From Eremophila alpestris peregrina (lineage: Eukaryota > Chordata > Aves > Passeriformes > Alaudidae): 64,000 nt of DNA. Position 1 is the first letter of the stretch; the number at the start of each line of letters is the position of its first letter. The translations under genes and the position numbers were made by a program. The notes beneath the pieces are model-generated. The model was not told where the DNA came from. It did not search any database and saw nothing but the letters and a program-made list of their open reading frames with translations. The stretch lies in assembly GCA_009792885.1 (NCBI GenBank), contig WMCF01000025.1, forward strand, positions 3,947,899 through 4,011,898, written 5' to 3'. Below, one piece after another: positions 1 through 12,326 of this stretch.

Positions 1-28
<28 letters not shown>
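1..28. repeat. Poly-T at window edge
   Basis: At least 28 T at the left edge, possibly longer outside. In FHOD3 orientation it is a poly-A run. It may be the tail of a retroelement, but no element body is recognisable on the right side. Confidence 0.9.
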
Positions 29-31
<3 letters not shown>

Positions 32-3000
32 GCCTAGGGTAGTAGAGCAGGATTCAGATTTTGGTAAAGATTGAGCATGTGACTACGCTTGCTTACAACA
101 GTTAAATATCAATACATAAATAATTAGCCAGGCTAATTGTGCTTTGGGGGATTTCCATGGGCAGAAAAATTCAATGTTTCTCATTCAATGTTGAGATGCT
201 TTCTGGAGCTTGTGGTGGTACAACACACCAGTTCTTTCAGTTTTAGCCTGAATTTCTGATTAGATTTAAGGCATAATCTACACATACAAATCTATTACTT
301 ACAAAACTTAATATCCATGATTTTTAAGCTTAGAGAAAGTGTGAAGAAAGGTCAAACACAGGAAGACTCCAGAATGACAAAAATGAAACAACATGAATCT
401 GTAGAGTGAAAGTCAAAGGATCCCTCTCACCAAATTTAAAAAAGGAAATGGACCAAAACAAAGTGAACCAACCCCACCAGGCTGCCCATAAGTGACAGAT
501 GTAAGAAACCACTGCCTTTTCTGAATTAACTACTGCACCATGTATGGATGGTGTTTGCTTGACCCTCTACAAGGCAGGTAACATTACAAGTAGAAAGTAG
601 GCTTCACATGCCAAACACAGCAGGTATGTGTACTGCAGAGAGATCTGTGCAAGCAGCACCTACTGTGGCCTAAAACCAGGTGTGTGCTCCACTTCAGAAG
701 GACTCAGACATGGAAATTAATGGATTTTTTTGTTGTTGTTGAACAATTCCTAAGCTTGGCTTTGTGTTGTAGTAGAATTATTTACAGAGTAGCAGCAAAA
801 TTAAATACATCTATTTACCAAATGAAAGTCAAATAAAATAGTAAGGGCTCTTGTATAGTATCAGACCATTTACTCCAACTACTCTTAAAAAGCTTATTCA
901 TCTGCCACCAGACCCTTAGGCCACCATACATTAAAAATCAATGACAAGTAAGAGTAGTTTGGCTACACTCAAGAACTGAGTTCACCCAGAAGGAGCTGAA
1001 GTGGAAAGTTGTAATGATTAACAAAATGAATGAAACCTACACCAGTTTCTGCAGGCATACTTATAATTTAAAACACAGACACTGATACTAGGCATTGAAA
1101 AAAAAAAAAAAAAGGAACAAGAATCATTTCACATTCATTATTTGCCAACATAGACGTTATTCCTTTAAGACACAAGATATTACATGCAGCTCTGCTGCAC
1201 TTCTAGCAGTAAGGATTTGGCTCTATACTTAGAAAATTTTACATATGTTCTTCAATAAAATGTGCTTTCTTTTATTGCTTGTACTCCAAAGTCCTTATCA
1301 CATAAGATGCATTCAAGCAGTAGAACTGGTGGTTCATGGTCAGAACACCAGCACACATTTTGATAACTTATTAGTTTGTTCGGCAGTTCTGTTTCTTTTC
1401 TTATTTCTTAATGATAATGCTACAACCATGAAAATTGAAAGTATTGTTATTTCCAAACACTTTTCTCTATCTAACCAAAGTTTAAGTTCCCAGGAGGGAC
1501 TTAAACTGAATAACAGCAGGTTATTTTAAAAAGAGATAAGTTTTGAATATATAAAGTGATTTTCCTAAAGAAACTTGTTAACTTGCTTGAAAATCATTGC
1601 AAGGAATAAAATCATTACAGTCTAAAGATAAAAATCAGTGGAAAATCCTAACAAAAAGTTGTCCAGGAAACCTACCCAACACAAGTGCACTACTATACTT
1701 AGAGTGTTTTATTATGGTGCTGATATGTGGTTGGTTGTGGTCAGGAGAAAACTGAGGAATGTGGATTAAGGCAATTGCAGATCAGAATTCCACTCTGCAT
1801 TAAGTAAACTTTTGTTAGCACTACTGGACAAATTTCTCAGTCACCTCAGCCTTCACATGGTGAAGAAGAAATATTTCTCCAGCTTCTCTGCTTGACACTG
1901 GAGGTGTAAAGGATCCTCGGTCTGAGAAAAAGCAATGGTCAAGATCAATCTTGTGGTATCAATGACAGCAGTGACTCCTGGATAAGTCTGGTTAGCTCCA
2001 TAGCATTTTCCTACCCTGCAAACCCAACAGACATGGGGAAATCAATATGGTTTTGGCTGCTGGAATATCACTTACAAAAATTTGGTCTAGACTTGACACT
2101 CAGTGATGTTCCAACAACTTAAATTTCTTTCCACTTACATTAACTAAGACAAAAATTAACTTGTGATGCCTGGGATAAACGTCATCTTTCAAACCTCTAT
2201 GGCTGCAGTTGGGGCATTGGAGGATCAGTGCTTCCCAACCAGTGCAACACCTGTGTTTGGCTTTACTTTTGCTCTTTTAAGGTGCACAGCAATGTTTAGG
2301 AGACTTGCAGTGTTCATTTTTCAGGTCTAGACCAGAAATGGTCAATGAAATGGCTGAGGCATGTCACCTATACATGCTCAAATGGAAAGAGCAGCTACAA
2401 GCCAGGTTTCTGTGTAGGTCTTACTCTGCAGGTTTGACACTTGACTAGAAACTTGGATCTAGTCCTAGGCTGATTTAAAAAAAATTAAAAATGAAAACTA
2501 ATCTGACACTCCTCTAAGGTTTCCCCAAACTCACAGACCTCCAATATTTCCTTCTGTCTCTTGTCACTCTCTTGGCCCCATCCAAAACGCCTGGCAACCT
2601 TCTGTGACATCACCAACAACTTCAGACTCTCCTGGATTGCCCACCTGGTTTGCCTATGCACTTCTCAAAGACTAAACCTTAATTTAAAATCTCTTTTTCC
2701 TTCCATTTTCTACTCCAGCCAGCTACGTCCCTCCACATGCCTGAAAGGAACTGGATTTTTTTTTTTCATCCCACTGACTCAGAAGTAGAGTTGCATGAAA
2801 TTTCTGAGGGGAACTGGCAGTTACTTCATTCCTTCATCAGACCCGTAAAATTCACCAGTTTTACACAGCTTTATTTGTTCATTTTCTTTTGATTTCTTAA
2901 CTGCATTTTCCTTTATATGCAGCTGGATTGCAAAACCAGTTGGTTTTTGATAGCCAAGTGGCAACACCAGTCCTAGCACTTCTTAACTTGCTCCTGCCTG

Positions 3001-6000
3001 GGGAGACTTGGTGGAAATGATCCCACACAAATCAACAGAAAATGCTCCCAGTGCGTTGGAAACATTTTCAATACAAAACAGATACGGGATTTTGTTTATA
3101 CTTTCTGGCATCTAGACGAGCCTTTGATATGGTTGCTTTCCTTGTTTTCTAAGACTACATTAAATCCCAATAGGCAGCAGGTCCAAGAGAAAACATGCAT
3201 CATTGAACAGTATTTCTGCCACTTAAGAAATTAAAGTATATTCGTTTCAGAAGACAATATCTGGACACAAATGAAACAGGCTTGGAGGCAAACTCAGAGA
3301 TAAATCTACGTTTTATTGCAGTCAAAATTCAATAAGATGTTGAATGGCAGGAATGAAGAAGAGACTGTCTTGGCTGGATCTCAGTCATGGGGGGTCAGGG
3401 AAAAAGACAACTCTGAAATGTAGTTAGAAAGAAATAGTAGGGATTGGTTTGACCCCTGGAAGTTCAGTCAAATTTTTTGCTTTGAAATATGAGAAATAAC
3501 AGATTCACTTTAGGTTGGTCCTAGATTGCAAAAGCAGAAGAAACACGTCTGACAAGATCATAACATAAATCTGAGAGTGACAAAGAACACTCGTCTCTTT
3601 TCCTTCTTTGTCTTCATGAGCATCAAATGCAGAGGAACACCAACAGCTGCAGCAGTGAGTGATTAGCTTCATCAGAAGAATAATGCTGCCCCAAACCTAC
3701 AATGCACAGCTTAAAGCTTTCTGCCTGTCTAGACTCAAGGGAACATAAGATTTATCATAGATTAATAAAGCTGCATCTGGCATTGCTGTGGCTCAACCAC
3801 ACAACACAAGATTGTCAGAAGAACATTCCCACATAAACAAACCCTGCTTCCTCTCTGGTTGTGTGCTCTGAGACCTGCCATGCAGCCTCCTACTCTTGTT
3901 TTGGTTTCAAATACATGAAGTGAAAGTATTTGCCATTTTCAAAATCTTGCCAGTGCCCGATGCTGTCAAACTCTGCTGCTAAGAGAGGTTTTATTGGTTG
4001 TTTTTTTTTTTTTTTAGATTAATACTTCTTAAAATTAATAAATTTGAGATAATTTTACTTCTAATTACATTTCAAGTTTTAGGAGACATGTGCAAACATT
4101 TTCACATGACCTTCCAAGACTGACAAAAATATTCTTCTAATAAAAATTTATCCTGAATTTTCACCCCACCAATTTGCTTGTGAGACTGGTTTTATAAAAT
4201 AATAAAGGTATTTGGGTGCCAGCAAGCACTAGGGATCCCAGCACGGGATCCCAGGCATGCCTGGTCTCATACACCCTATCCTCAAGGCTGGGAGCAGCAG
4301 AAGCTCCAGAGGGGAAGGGGCAAGGTCTGTGGCACTCATGCAAACCTTGGGATTCTACCCACCACCTCTTTCTCTTGGTTTCAATGAACAACAGGTTGAT
4401 TTCAGGTCTCAAGTACAGAGTTTAACTACTTTATTGATCATTAAAAATACTTTCACTAGTGAAAGGGAAGTCTTAGGAAATTGCAGTCAAGTGCAGAAGA
4501 GTTTATTTAATAAGATGTACTGAATGCTTCTGAGACTTCACAACAGTTGAGCAGCTTTAGTGTTGACTTTTGCACTGCTCCTCAATATTTTAGCGGCATT
4601 TTTGTTCCTTAGCAATAAATTTTCCCCACAGAGCACAGTCTGAGGGGAAAAAATAATAATAATAAAAAAAAAAGAACGCAAAACAGAAGAAGGGCAGAAA
4701 GTGCCAAAAGTGAGTTGGTTGCCCCTGATAAATGTCTCATTTTCCATGTATTATGCTAAGCACATTTCCAAGCTGCTGAGATAGAGAGAAATCATCTATA
4801 GAAGAAAGTACTTTCTATCAGCATTAGATAGTCTATATTATATAAAGCTGCTTGCATTCCAGGGAACGGAGGACAATTCCTACTCAGTGTGGTGGTGCAA
4901 GCACAGCTCCCTGTCCTTCCCCAAAGCAGAAGACTTCAATCACCTGTTCCTGGACCATGGCAAATGAACTGGGGCGATCCCAGCTATAGATAAACACTCC
5001 TGAGCCAAGGCAAGGACTCTATCCTGATTGGCTTTCGTCAATAATACTTCAACACAGGAACAGTTCCTAAAGTCAGATAATCATGACATCAGTTTGCAGA
5101 ATTTACATCAATAAGCTCTGTGATGGTGCTCATTCTGTTTTACTGGGATTTCCAGAAAAGTCAGAAAGTTGAAAAAGATGAGATAGATTCATATTTCACT
5201 CACTCCCTTGACAGTCTGGTGTGAATAAAGTCAGTGCAAATTCTGATTAATTACTTCAGAAGAAATGGCAGCAAATCTTTCTGTAGGTGTTTCGACTACT
5301 TAGCCAATGACATAAGAGACTTCTGAATGTAAAACTGACTTTTAAACAACAGCACAGAAATATCCACCTTTAGCAGCTGGTCAAGATGCAGAGGCTACTC
5401 ACTACAGTGAACAGTGGGTGTGAAAACCAGGTACTGCCCAGCCAAAAATAAGCTCCAACACATCCCAAAACAAATCTGTATATGAAGAATATACATGCAT
5501 AACACAAAGAAAATAAAGAAAACCAAGCGAACAACCCGGAACGGAAACCACAATATACTGATGCACAGCAGCCACAAACTTACTGCATGTAAGGAAAATC
5601 TTCCCAAGTGGATTAACAGCCTGACTGACAGCTGCCACTGGGCTTCTGGCTCCACCAGCCACTGCTCAGAAGTGGCATTTTAGCTCTCCTTCAGACATCT
5701 TCCCATATAACAAGAAAATATGGTCAAATGAAACAAGAAGGCTGTCAGACAGCAGCAGACAGTGGAAGTTAAAATACAGGGACGATTTTTACAACTAAAG
5801 GGGGAAGAATATGGAAACAAACACTGAGCTGCATGGCATACCACAAAATAATAAGCCCATAAATACCATAAAACATGCTTGCAAGTAAATATTCAGGAAG
5901 GCATAAAGAAGCAATCTCTATCAAAACCTGCAAAAATAAAACAATGCACTATGAATACCACCAGTCTTCAAGGAGAAAGTATTCCAAATTTATCTGGCTT

Positions 6001-6344
6001 CAGTGAAAAAGCAGTTTTCCCCAGATTTAAATATGCTATGTACTCTTTGCTTCTTTTATTCCCATTCTTCTTACTGACCTCCATGCCATAGTGGGAACAG
6101 GCCAACGATGACCACTGATCTGTCTGCTTTGGCTGAGATGTCAATGTATTCCACTAAAAGTCAGCCTGACACAAACACAGTTATTTCTTCGTAATCTGTA
6201 CTAATTTATTGTGCATTAGCTCTACCAAAAGACATCTAAAAAAAGGTCAAAGAAATATCTGCTTTTTATTATTTAAATGAAAAGTCTGATAGGAAAACAA
6301 CTTTTTGTACACTATCATAGCTTTATATAAATACTAAAAACTCC
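29..6344. other. Intron sequence without recognised genes
   Basis: AT-rich unique-looking sequence. Homopolymers lie at 1098-1113 and 4001-4015. Small open frames on both strands (for example near 1245-1529 and 5395-5683) have no domain, no start context and no splice support. Minus-strand donor-like words near 290 and 2085 are followed by nothing exon-like that I can defend. Confidence 0.7.
1098..1113. repeat. Poly-A run
   Basis: Sixteen A. Comparable homopolymer runs occur at 4001-4015 (T), 12787-12800 (A), 56197-56212 (A) and 58054-58068 (A). None has a recognisable element attached. Confidence 0.9.
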
Positions 6345-6431
6345 CACAAAAACAAACAAAACCATAACCTCAAAAAAAAAAAAAACCAAAACCAAACAAA
6401 CCCAAAAAAAACCCCAAAAAACCACCAAACA
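6345..6431. repeat. A/C-rich low-complexity tract
   Basis: A 14-base A run is followed by ACCAAAACCAAACAAACCC and AAAAAAAACCCCAAAAAACC. On the minus (FHOD3 sense) strand this is a T/G tract of the form GGTTTTTTGGGGTTTT. It belongs to a set of similar tracts in this window (44800, 45421, 49260, 51212, 56251). Confidence 0.85.
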
Positions 6432-6639
6432 CTGAGAATTTTCATTAAATGGCACTCTGACACACATACTTGGCTCATTCTCATTGGAAGAGAAAAAGCT
6501 TTTGCAAGGAAATATCAAGTAAAATATTTATTAGCCTTCTCCAGGCTGCAAATTTCCCAAGCTCCCACATTTTGTAATGTCAGGAAATTGCTACTATAAA
6601 CAGCCTAAATCTGCCAAAAAATTAATGTAATTGGGGCCA

Positions 6640-6935
6640 ACTGAAGGTTTCTCATCCCTCATTTCCCTTCCCGTGGGAGGTTCCTGCCTCAGAGACACAC
6701 TGAGCACAGGTGCTGCCTTGACACAAGTGGAGCCAGGGGCTGCAGAGAGCTCACCTCCCCCTGCCTGTCACCCCAGGAGAGCTGCTAGGAGGTGGCACAG
6801 GCAGCAGCTGTAGGCTGGAGCAGGGTAGGAGCCCCAGGAGCTGACTGGAGCCTCCAAGCTGGGCAGGGTTGGAGGCCGGGGGCTTGTAAGCCATGGCAGC
6901 CTGGAGCCTGTTGCTCACCTGGAATGCCAAGCTTC
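6640..6935. other. GC-richer patch without coding signal
   Basis: About 300 bases are clearly richer in G and C than the flanks (for example GGAGGTGGCACAGGCAGCAG, GGTTGGAGGCCGGGGGCTTG) but hold very few CpGs. Short frames on both strands show only composition-driven residues. Similar, weaker patches are at about 8740-8880, 30990-31330, 36290-36660, 48000-48150 and 50440-50600. They may be old retroelement remnants; none was identified. Confidence 0.5.
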
Positions 6936-7555
6936 CCAAGTACTTTGCAGCTTTTTATCGGACTTTACACAAGCTTTGGCTCTTAAATGTCAGATGCAAT
7001 GTTACTTTTTCTTTTAATCTTAAAGACAAGACTAAAATTAGATTCTGACTTTTACTTTTTTTGAAGTCCACCTCACCTCTTGCTCCACTTAGACACAAGA
7101 ACAAGTTGACTGTTTCACAGTGGCTTCTTCAAAATTTCAAATCACATACATTCAGTGGCTTTATTTACTCAATAGTTCAAAGTTTCCTTTCATATCAACA
7201 TTGCCCAAGACAATCCCTTTCATTATTTTAAGAAAAACTAAAAATGGAAACTTTTCATGTAGCCCCCACTCAGGTTACTGTGGCATGGCATGGCATTTCC
7301 ACCACCCCGCCAACACAGGCTCTTTGTTAAAATGTGGCCAGACAAAGGGAGGGCAACAGAGCACTCATTGACTCCTTGCTGGAGCTATTTGGGCAGGCAG
7401 CAAGCCCTGACTGGCTGGGCAGAGCCTCTCCAAAGACAAGATGCTTGCAGAGGCGCCAAGGGCCTCCCACACAAAAGATGCTACTTTACAATGCCAATCA
7501 GAACTCAATTTCTTCTTCCTCAAGGAACCTAAGTCAGGCCAACATTTACACTTAC

Positions 7556-7693
7556 CAGAGAAGACCAAAGACTATCCATTTCTTTTGGAGGTAATTGCCC
7601 TAAAATACGTTCTCCAAAATAAATCTGCTGTAAGGCAGACTGGAAGGGTTCCAAGGAGCTGGCTGTGCTACCATCCACGAGGGACTGCCAAAG
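7556..7693 (-). other. Exon-like block of unknown identity, possibly coding
   Basis: Read on the minus strand, a pyrimidine-rich stretch ending TTTTGTATCAG precedes an open 138-base block that ends at CTCTG|GTAAGTGTAA, an excellent donor. The frame is exactly 46 codons, beginning LWQSLVDGSTASS, with IYFGERILGQLPPKEM in the middle and ending DSLWSSL. Composition and codon use look like real protein rather than low-complexity noise. It does not match any FHOD3 segment I know, and splicing it after the FHOD3 exon at 60593 (phase 1) would run into a TAG after eight codons. It could be an exon of a nested gene, an old gene fragment, or a chance frame. I do not recognise the family. Confidence 0.3.
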
Positions 7694-10600
7694 CTGATAC
7701 AAAAGATCAGAGCAGAGACAGGGACCCAAAACAACATCTATGCCATGATACATATTTTTTCAAGTACTCAGTCATCACTCATGGAAACTAAAAACAACCT
7801 TGAATCAGATATTTTACAAAACTTTACCTCAAACTAAAATCAGATGGGAGGGGGCATCAAGCTTCTTTCTCAGCCTCACCTTGCAAACACAGTAATAGGT
7901 ATTTCTGCTGAACAGAACAAACTAATTATCATACAATATTCATTGGAATACCTTCATCCATATATCTAGCTATTTTCTTTTTCAGGTATTTTGCTGGATA
8001 CCTTATTTTTCATTAGAGAATCCTGAACTACCCATGTTTTGCAGGTTGGCACCACATCCCAGGTGGTGGTTTCTTTTCTCAAAGAAGCATGTGACTCCCC
8101 CAAACTAAGCAAAAAGTATTTTTGGAGTCTATAGCACAATGAGTTATTTATTGCTACAATTTTATAAGCAATTCAAAAAGTCTGCCACTCCGTGCAGTTT
8201 AGGATCCAGTGTCCATCAGATCCATCTGTTTTATTTTCAACCTTAACCTTACATTTTGCCAAAGGTCATACAGAAATTGAATGCAACTGATCTTTCTTTT
8301 TGGCCTCTTATTGGGGTAGGTTACTTTTACAAGCACATTATTTCAACTGAGTATGATTGAAAGAAAAAAGATCAGATAAAATGGTCTTTGAGTGAAATGA
8401 TTTTAAAACTCCTTAGTTATAAATGCACCAGAGATGCTGGTTTATATAAACATAAGCAGCAACTCGACTGCAGTCACCTCATTTGCTCCTGCCTTGAGCT
8501 TTGCCTGGAATGATCGCATCAATACATCTCAGGAAATTCATTTTTCCTCTTCAAATGCTTTTACAAACAGTATCAGATCCTTCTATCAAACTAGGAAAGC
8601 CAACATCAACATGTGTAAATGCATGACAACTCGGCAACATCAGCGCAATGCACTGCTTCAGCATTTACTAATGCTTTTTCTTTGCCTATTCTGTATTTGC
8701 TGTTCCTTGCCTTCTCTACTCCTGATCCTCTTCTGGCTGTGGAGTTTGCTGCTGCTGGCACTGCCCAGACACTGAGGGAAGTGCCTGAGAAGCACCCAGA
8801 GCCAGGCCATGCCAAGGTGTGCAGCCAAGTGGCAACAGAGCTTTGGCTTCCTGACATGGGCAACCCCACCACCACACGGTGCTTCTTACAGCTGTTGTGT
8901 TGTTTATTGTTTCACCTCACCCTCATCCATACAACCTTCAGTGCTCTCCTGTCACCCCCTTCCCTTACAATCTCATGTGCATAGGTCTCTTGAGCCCCTA
9001 AAACCAGCATGCACTGATACCAGTGATTTAGAGGCTCAGCTATGCTTTCAAAGAGGAACATACTTGCAGTTTTATAAATCACTCTAAACCCACTGTGTAC
9101 TCATTTACACTGCACCTTTCACAGCTCTTGATAACTAAGTCTACATTCCTCCACCCCAACCTCTATCCTCATTCTGGGGAGGCTGCACAAACAAGATCTG
9201 TATGAAACAGAAATAGACCACCTCAACTGCAACACTCTATGTTATATCAGAAAGCAGAAAACATCACTGAAAAATCTTCATCTGCAATGGAACTGGCTGC
9301 AGGGACTTATACAGAAATGGAAAATAAGAGCAGATTCATGGAGAAAGATGCAAGAGAAAGCCAAACAATGTGCAAAAGTGCAATACAAAAATAGGCAGTT
9401 GCATGCACAACAGGATCATCTTTGAGAAATTTCTCTAGGAAACGGACTTGACAAAATTCATCTCTCGTTTAATGAGGCACACAAATAAAAATAAAATTTA
9501 AAAAATGTATTCTGTATGCATGGGAAAAAAACCCGAATTGGCCGCAACGCCCCCAAAAGAACAAAGAGTTTTATTAAATCAGAAGTGCCTGCCAAGTAAT
9601 AAGATTTCTAAAAAGAGCAGGATTTTTAAAAAGTTTTAAAATAAGAAGAGGAGGCAATTTGTTTTGAAACATGAATCCAGCTGGCTTAGCATCTGAATGA
9701 AAGAAAATTATAGATCACAGTAAACATCATGTGTAAAAATAAAGAGTAATCAGATCCCCTCTTAAAAGGAAAAAAAAGTCAGACCAAACAAGCTATCCAT
9801 ACAACCAATAATTCTGAGCCACTTCCATGCCAGATGTAATTGCCACATTGCAAAATACATTTTCCTTAACAATACTCAGCTTCTTTGTGAAGTTCACCAA
9901 GTAACTATTGGAAAGCAGGAAGAGCAGCATGGGATTCTCACAAAAATAAGTTAAAAGTATCATTGTAAAAAGAAGTATTATCTTGTGCAATTCAAAATAT
10001 ATGCCACATGAATGTTAGATGTTACAGTAAAAAATGAAAGGGGACTGTACTATTTCTTTCAATACAGGAAATATATAAAAAATGCCTTAAGCCAAAGTTA
10101 TAGCAAAACCAATCATCTTCAATGACAATATGTCAACATGAACATAATCCATTTGCTTTTAGCATGGACAGATCTTCACAAAGTCCCAAATTCAGTCATC
10201 TGGAGGTGGAGAACAAAATCCATACAGCACAAATTAAGTCTACAGTTCCCTCTCCTGCTAGTTCCAATCCAGCATCCTCAATTACATCAGAAACACACAC
10301 ATGAATACAAACACGAAGAAGTTTTCTTTCTTTGTAGAAAGCAGTTCATGGTGCAGAACCAGGCTGAAAGGACAAAAAGTGCACAGTGTATTTAAGCTGC
10401 GTACTGTAAGAGTCATACAGCACTGAGTTAAATTTTTCAAACCAAATTAAGATAGAACATAAATTAAACAGACAGGAGTAAGAAGCCAGCACTTCTTAGG
10501 ATTCAGACAATCTACAGCTTACTTTCATATGGCCAGTGGATGATTTTCATCAAATACTACAAAGATATGCTTTGATACATGGCCTGCAGAAGGTTGTCCA

Positions 10601-11693
10601 AAAAGCTTCACTGGCCCCTTGCAAAGGAGCCAGTTCCCTGCTTCTGGCCTACAGCACCTGACAGTGACCCATGCAAACACCAACAACCACCTGTCAGCAA
10701 TGCAGAAAGAATCTCATGCTCCTAGCAACCTACATACGCCACAAAAATTTCTAGAATACAAATTATGAAAAATCCCCAAAGAAATGCACATAAATAGATA
10801 TATCACAGTAGAGCCAATCTAGATTTGATAGGCTTTGCTATTATATAAATATTTGTTGGACATTTAATCCTCTTTCCCCTGCCCTTAATCTGCCTCCTCT
10901 ATCCTGAGTTTCCCATAGTAACAAGTTTATAAACCAATTTTAGTGCAGTCTTCAGAGTCCACTACTCTTCTGCGAAAGGATATGTAAAATATGTCAGGTT
11001 TGCCTACAAAGATGCTCTGCCCATAGCAATTTCTTAAAAATCAGTCCTACTGCCAAGATTTTGTTCCACTTTTACAAACTGGTCAAAGTTTCTTTTAGGA
11101 AGCAGTGGGATGAGATGAAGTAAAATTAGAAGGGGCAAGAAATAAAAGGGAGGAGAAGGGGAAAATGGCCCTGGTGCAGAATTACCTAGTAAAATCTTCC
11201 ATTCAACTCTTGTATTGAAAGTCTGATATCAGCCACTTGCTCAGCAACTATCTGTATTCCCAGACCTCCAGCTGCATAGCCCTTCCTTTATTTCAAAATC
11301 TGCAGCAAACAGTTTATTAGTGAGTGTTATAATGGCTTAATAACCCTTACAAAGATTAGGTACAGAACACAGATTAGATAACATCGATTCAGAAGACAAA
11401 GTCTCAAGATTAAGATCTAGATTTACCATCTCTATATATAAGGTGCTTGAAAAAGCCTAGTGAAGGGAAACAGTTTCAGGTCTCTGAACTGGACACTGGT
11501 TCTCGTGGTGATAAATGTCTCTAGTGTTTCAGCTGGGACCCATCCTCAGCTGCAAATAAAACAGCTGGCATTAATCAGTGTCTCTTCATACACAAGCCTT
11601 CATCCTCATGGAGGAGAATTAAAAAACATGCAGGAAATCCAGCCTTTGTGTTTGCTTGCAAGGCAGATAAAATGAGCTGTCATCCTTTCTCAC

Positions 11694-11799
11694 AGCAGGA
11701 AAGAGTAAGGACAGCTCAGATGAAAGTGCTGACAGGCCTGGCGGCGGGTGCTGGGTGACACAACTTTGAAAGCACCGTGTGTTCATAGAAGACCACCAG
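11694..11799 (-). other. Exon-like block in FHOD3 orientation, would truncate the frame
   Basis: On the minus strand TGTTTTATTTTGGTAG is a plausible acceptor just above 11799, and CCTGCT|GTGAGAAAGG a plausible donor below 11694, enclosing 106 bases. The block contains CpG dinucleotides (GCCGCCAGG, ACACGGTG) unusual for this intron. Joined to the upstream FHOD3 exon in phase 1, it meets a TGA within six codons, so it would act as a truncating exon if used. On the plus strand the same place has another acceptor-like TCCTTTCTCACAG. A decoy is quite possible. Confidence 0.2.
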
Positions 11800-12251
11800 C
11801 TACCAAAATAAAACATTGTTTAACACCAGGTACATTTATAATTATTAAATACAACCAGCTTACCCAATGTTGCCCAGTTACAGTAAATTAGTTGGTTCCT
11901 CTACTTTACAGGCTATCCCAAAAGAATAACATGAGAACAACAAAATAAAAAGCTTGGTGTTAATCAATGTGTTCTTGCATTCCTTATATTATCTCCTGTT
12001 TGAGTGACCAGGAACCAGTTAAAGGCTGACTTGCCCTTTTGAGTCACCATCAAAAATTATCCATGTCACACTAGTCCACACAGAGTAGTCTTGCATCACA
12101 GTGCTAACACAGTGCAGAACATAACCAAAACTGAAGACAAACCAAGAGAAAACATCCTGTAGCATTAGCTCACAAGTGCAACATTTTCTGAGCCAGCTGG
12201 ACTTCAGATGGAATTTTTAGTCAGTCATCTGAAGGAGTTTAGTTTCTATTG

Positions 12252-12326
12252 CTAGAAAGCTTTGAGGGTAATATTCATCATGGATGAACATTCGTCATCG
12301 ATGGTTTGGGTACAGGCGCCAGCAGT
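12252..12326 (-). other. CpG-bearing block behind an acceptor-like site
   Basis: Read on the minus strand, CCCTTCTCCTTTTGCAG (acceptor-like, just above 12326) is followed by ACTGCTGGCGCC and a stretch with several CpGs (GGCGCC, ATCGATGACGAATG). No good donor follows, so if transcribed it could only be a terminal exon. All three frames close within about 25 codons. It lies about 450 bases from the block at 11694-11799. Function unknown. Confidence 0.15.

Noticed and set aside
290..345. Minus-strand acceptor-like and GTAAGT donor-like pair around a short segment
   Set aside because: Exonic end lacks the usual AG or similar, no coding frame; such pairs occur by chance several times in a window of this size.
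5990..6050. Minus-strand words resembling FSLK of the next FHOD3 exon
   Set aside because: Only four residues agree. The flanking residues (NSSGRDLRR before, QIFQ after) do not, and a stop follows.
8434..9087. Several overlapping frames, one with a leucine-rich hydrophobic end
   Set aside because: The hydrophobic stretch comes from CT-rich DNA. No signal for a real gene and no splice sites in agreement.
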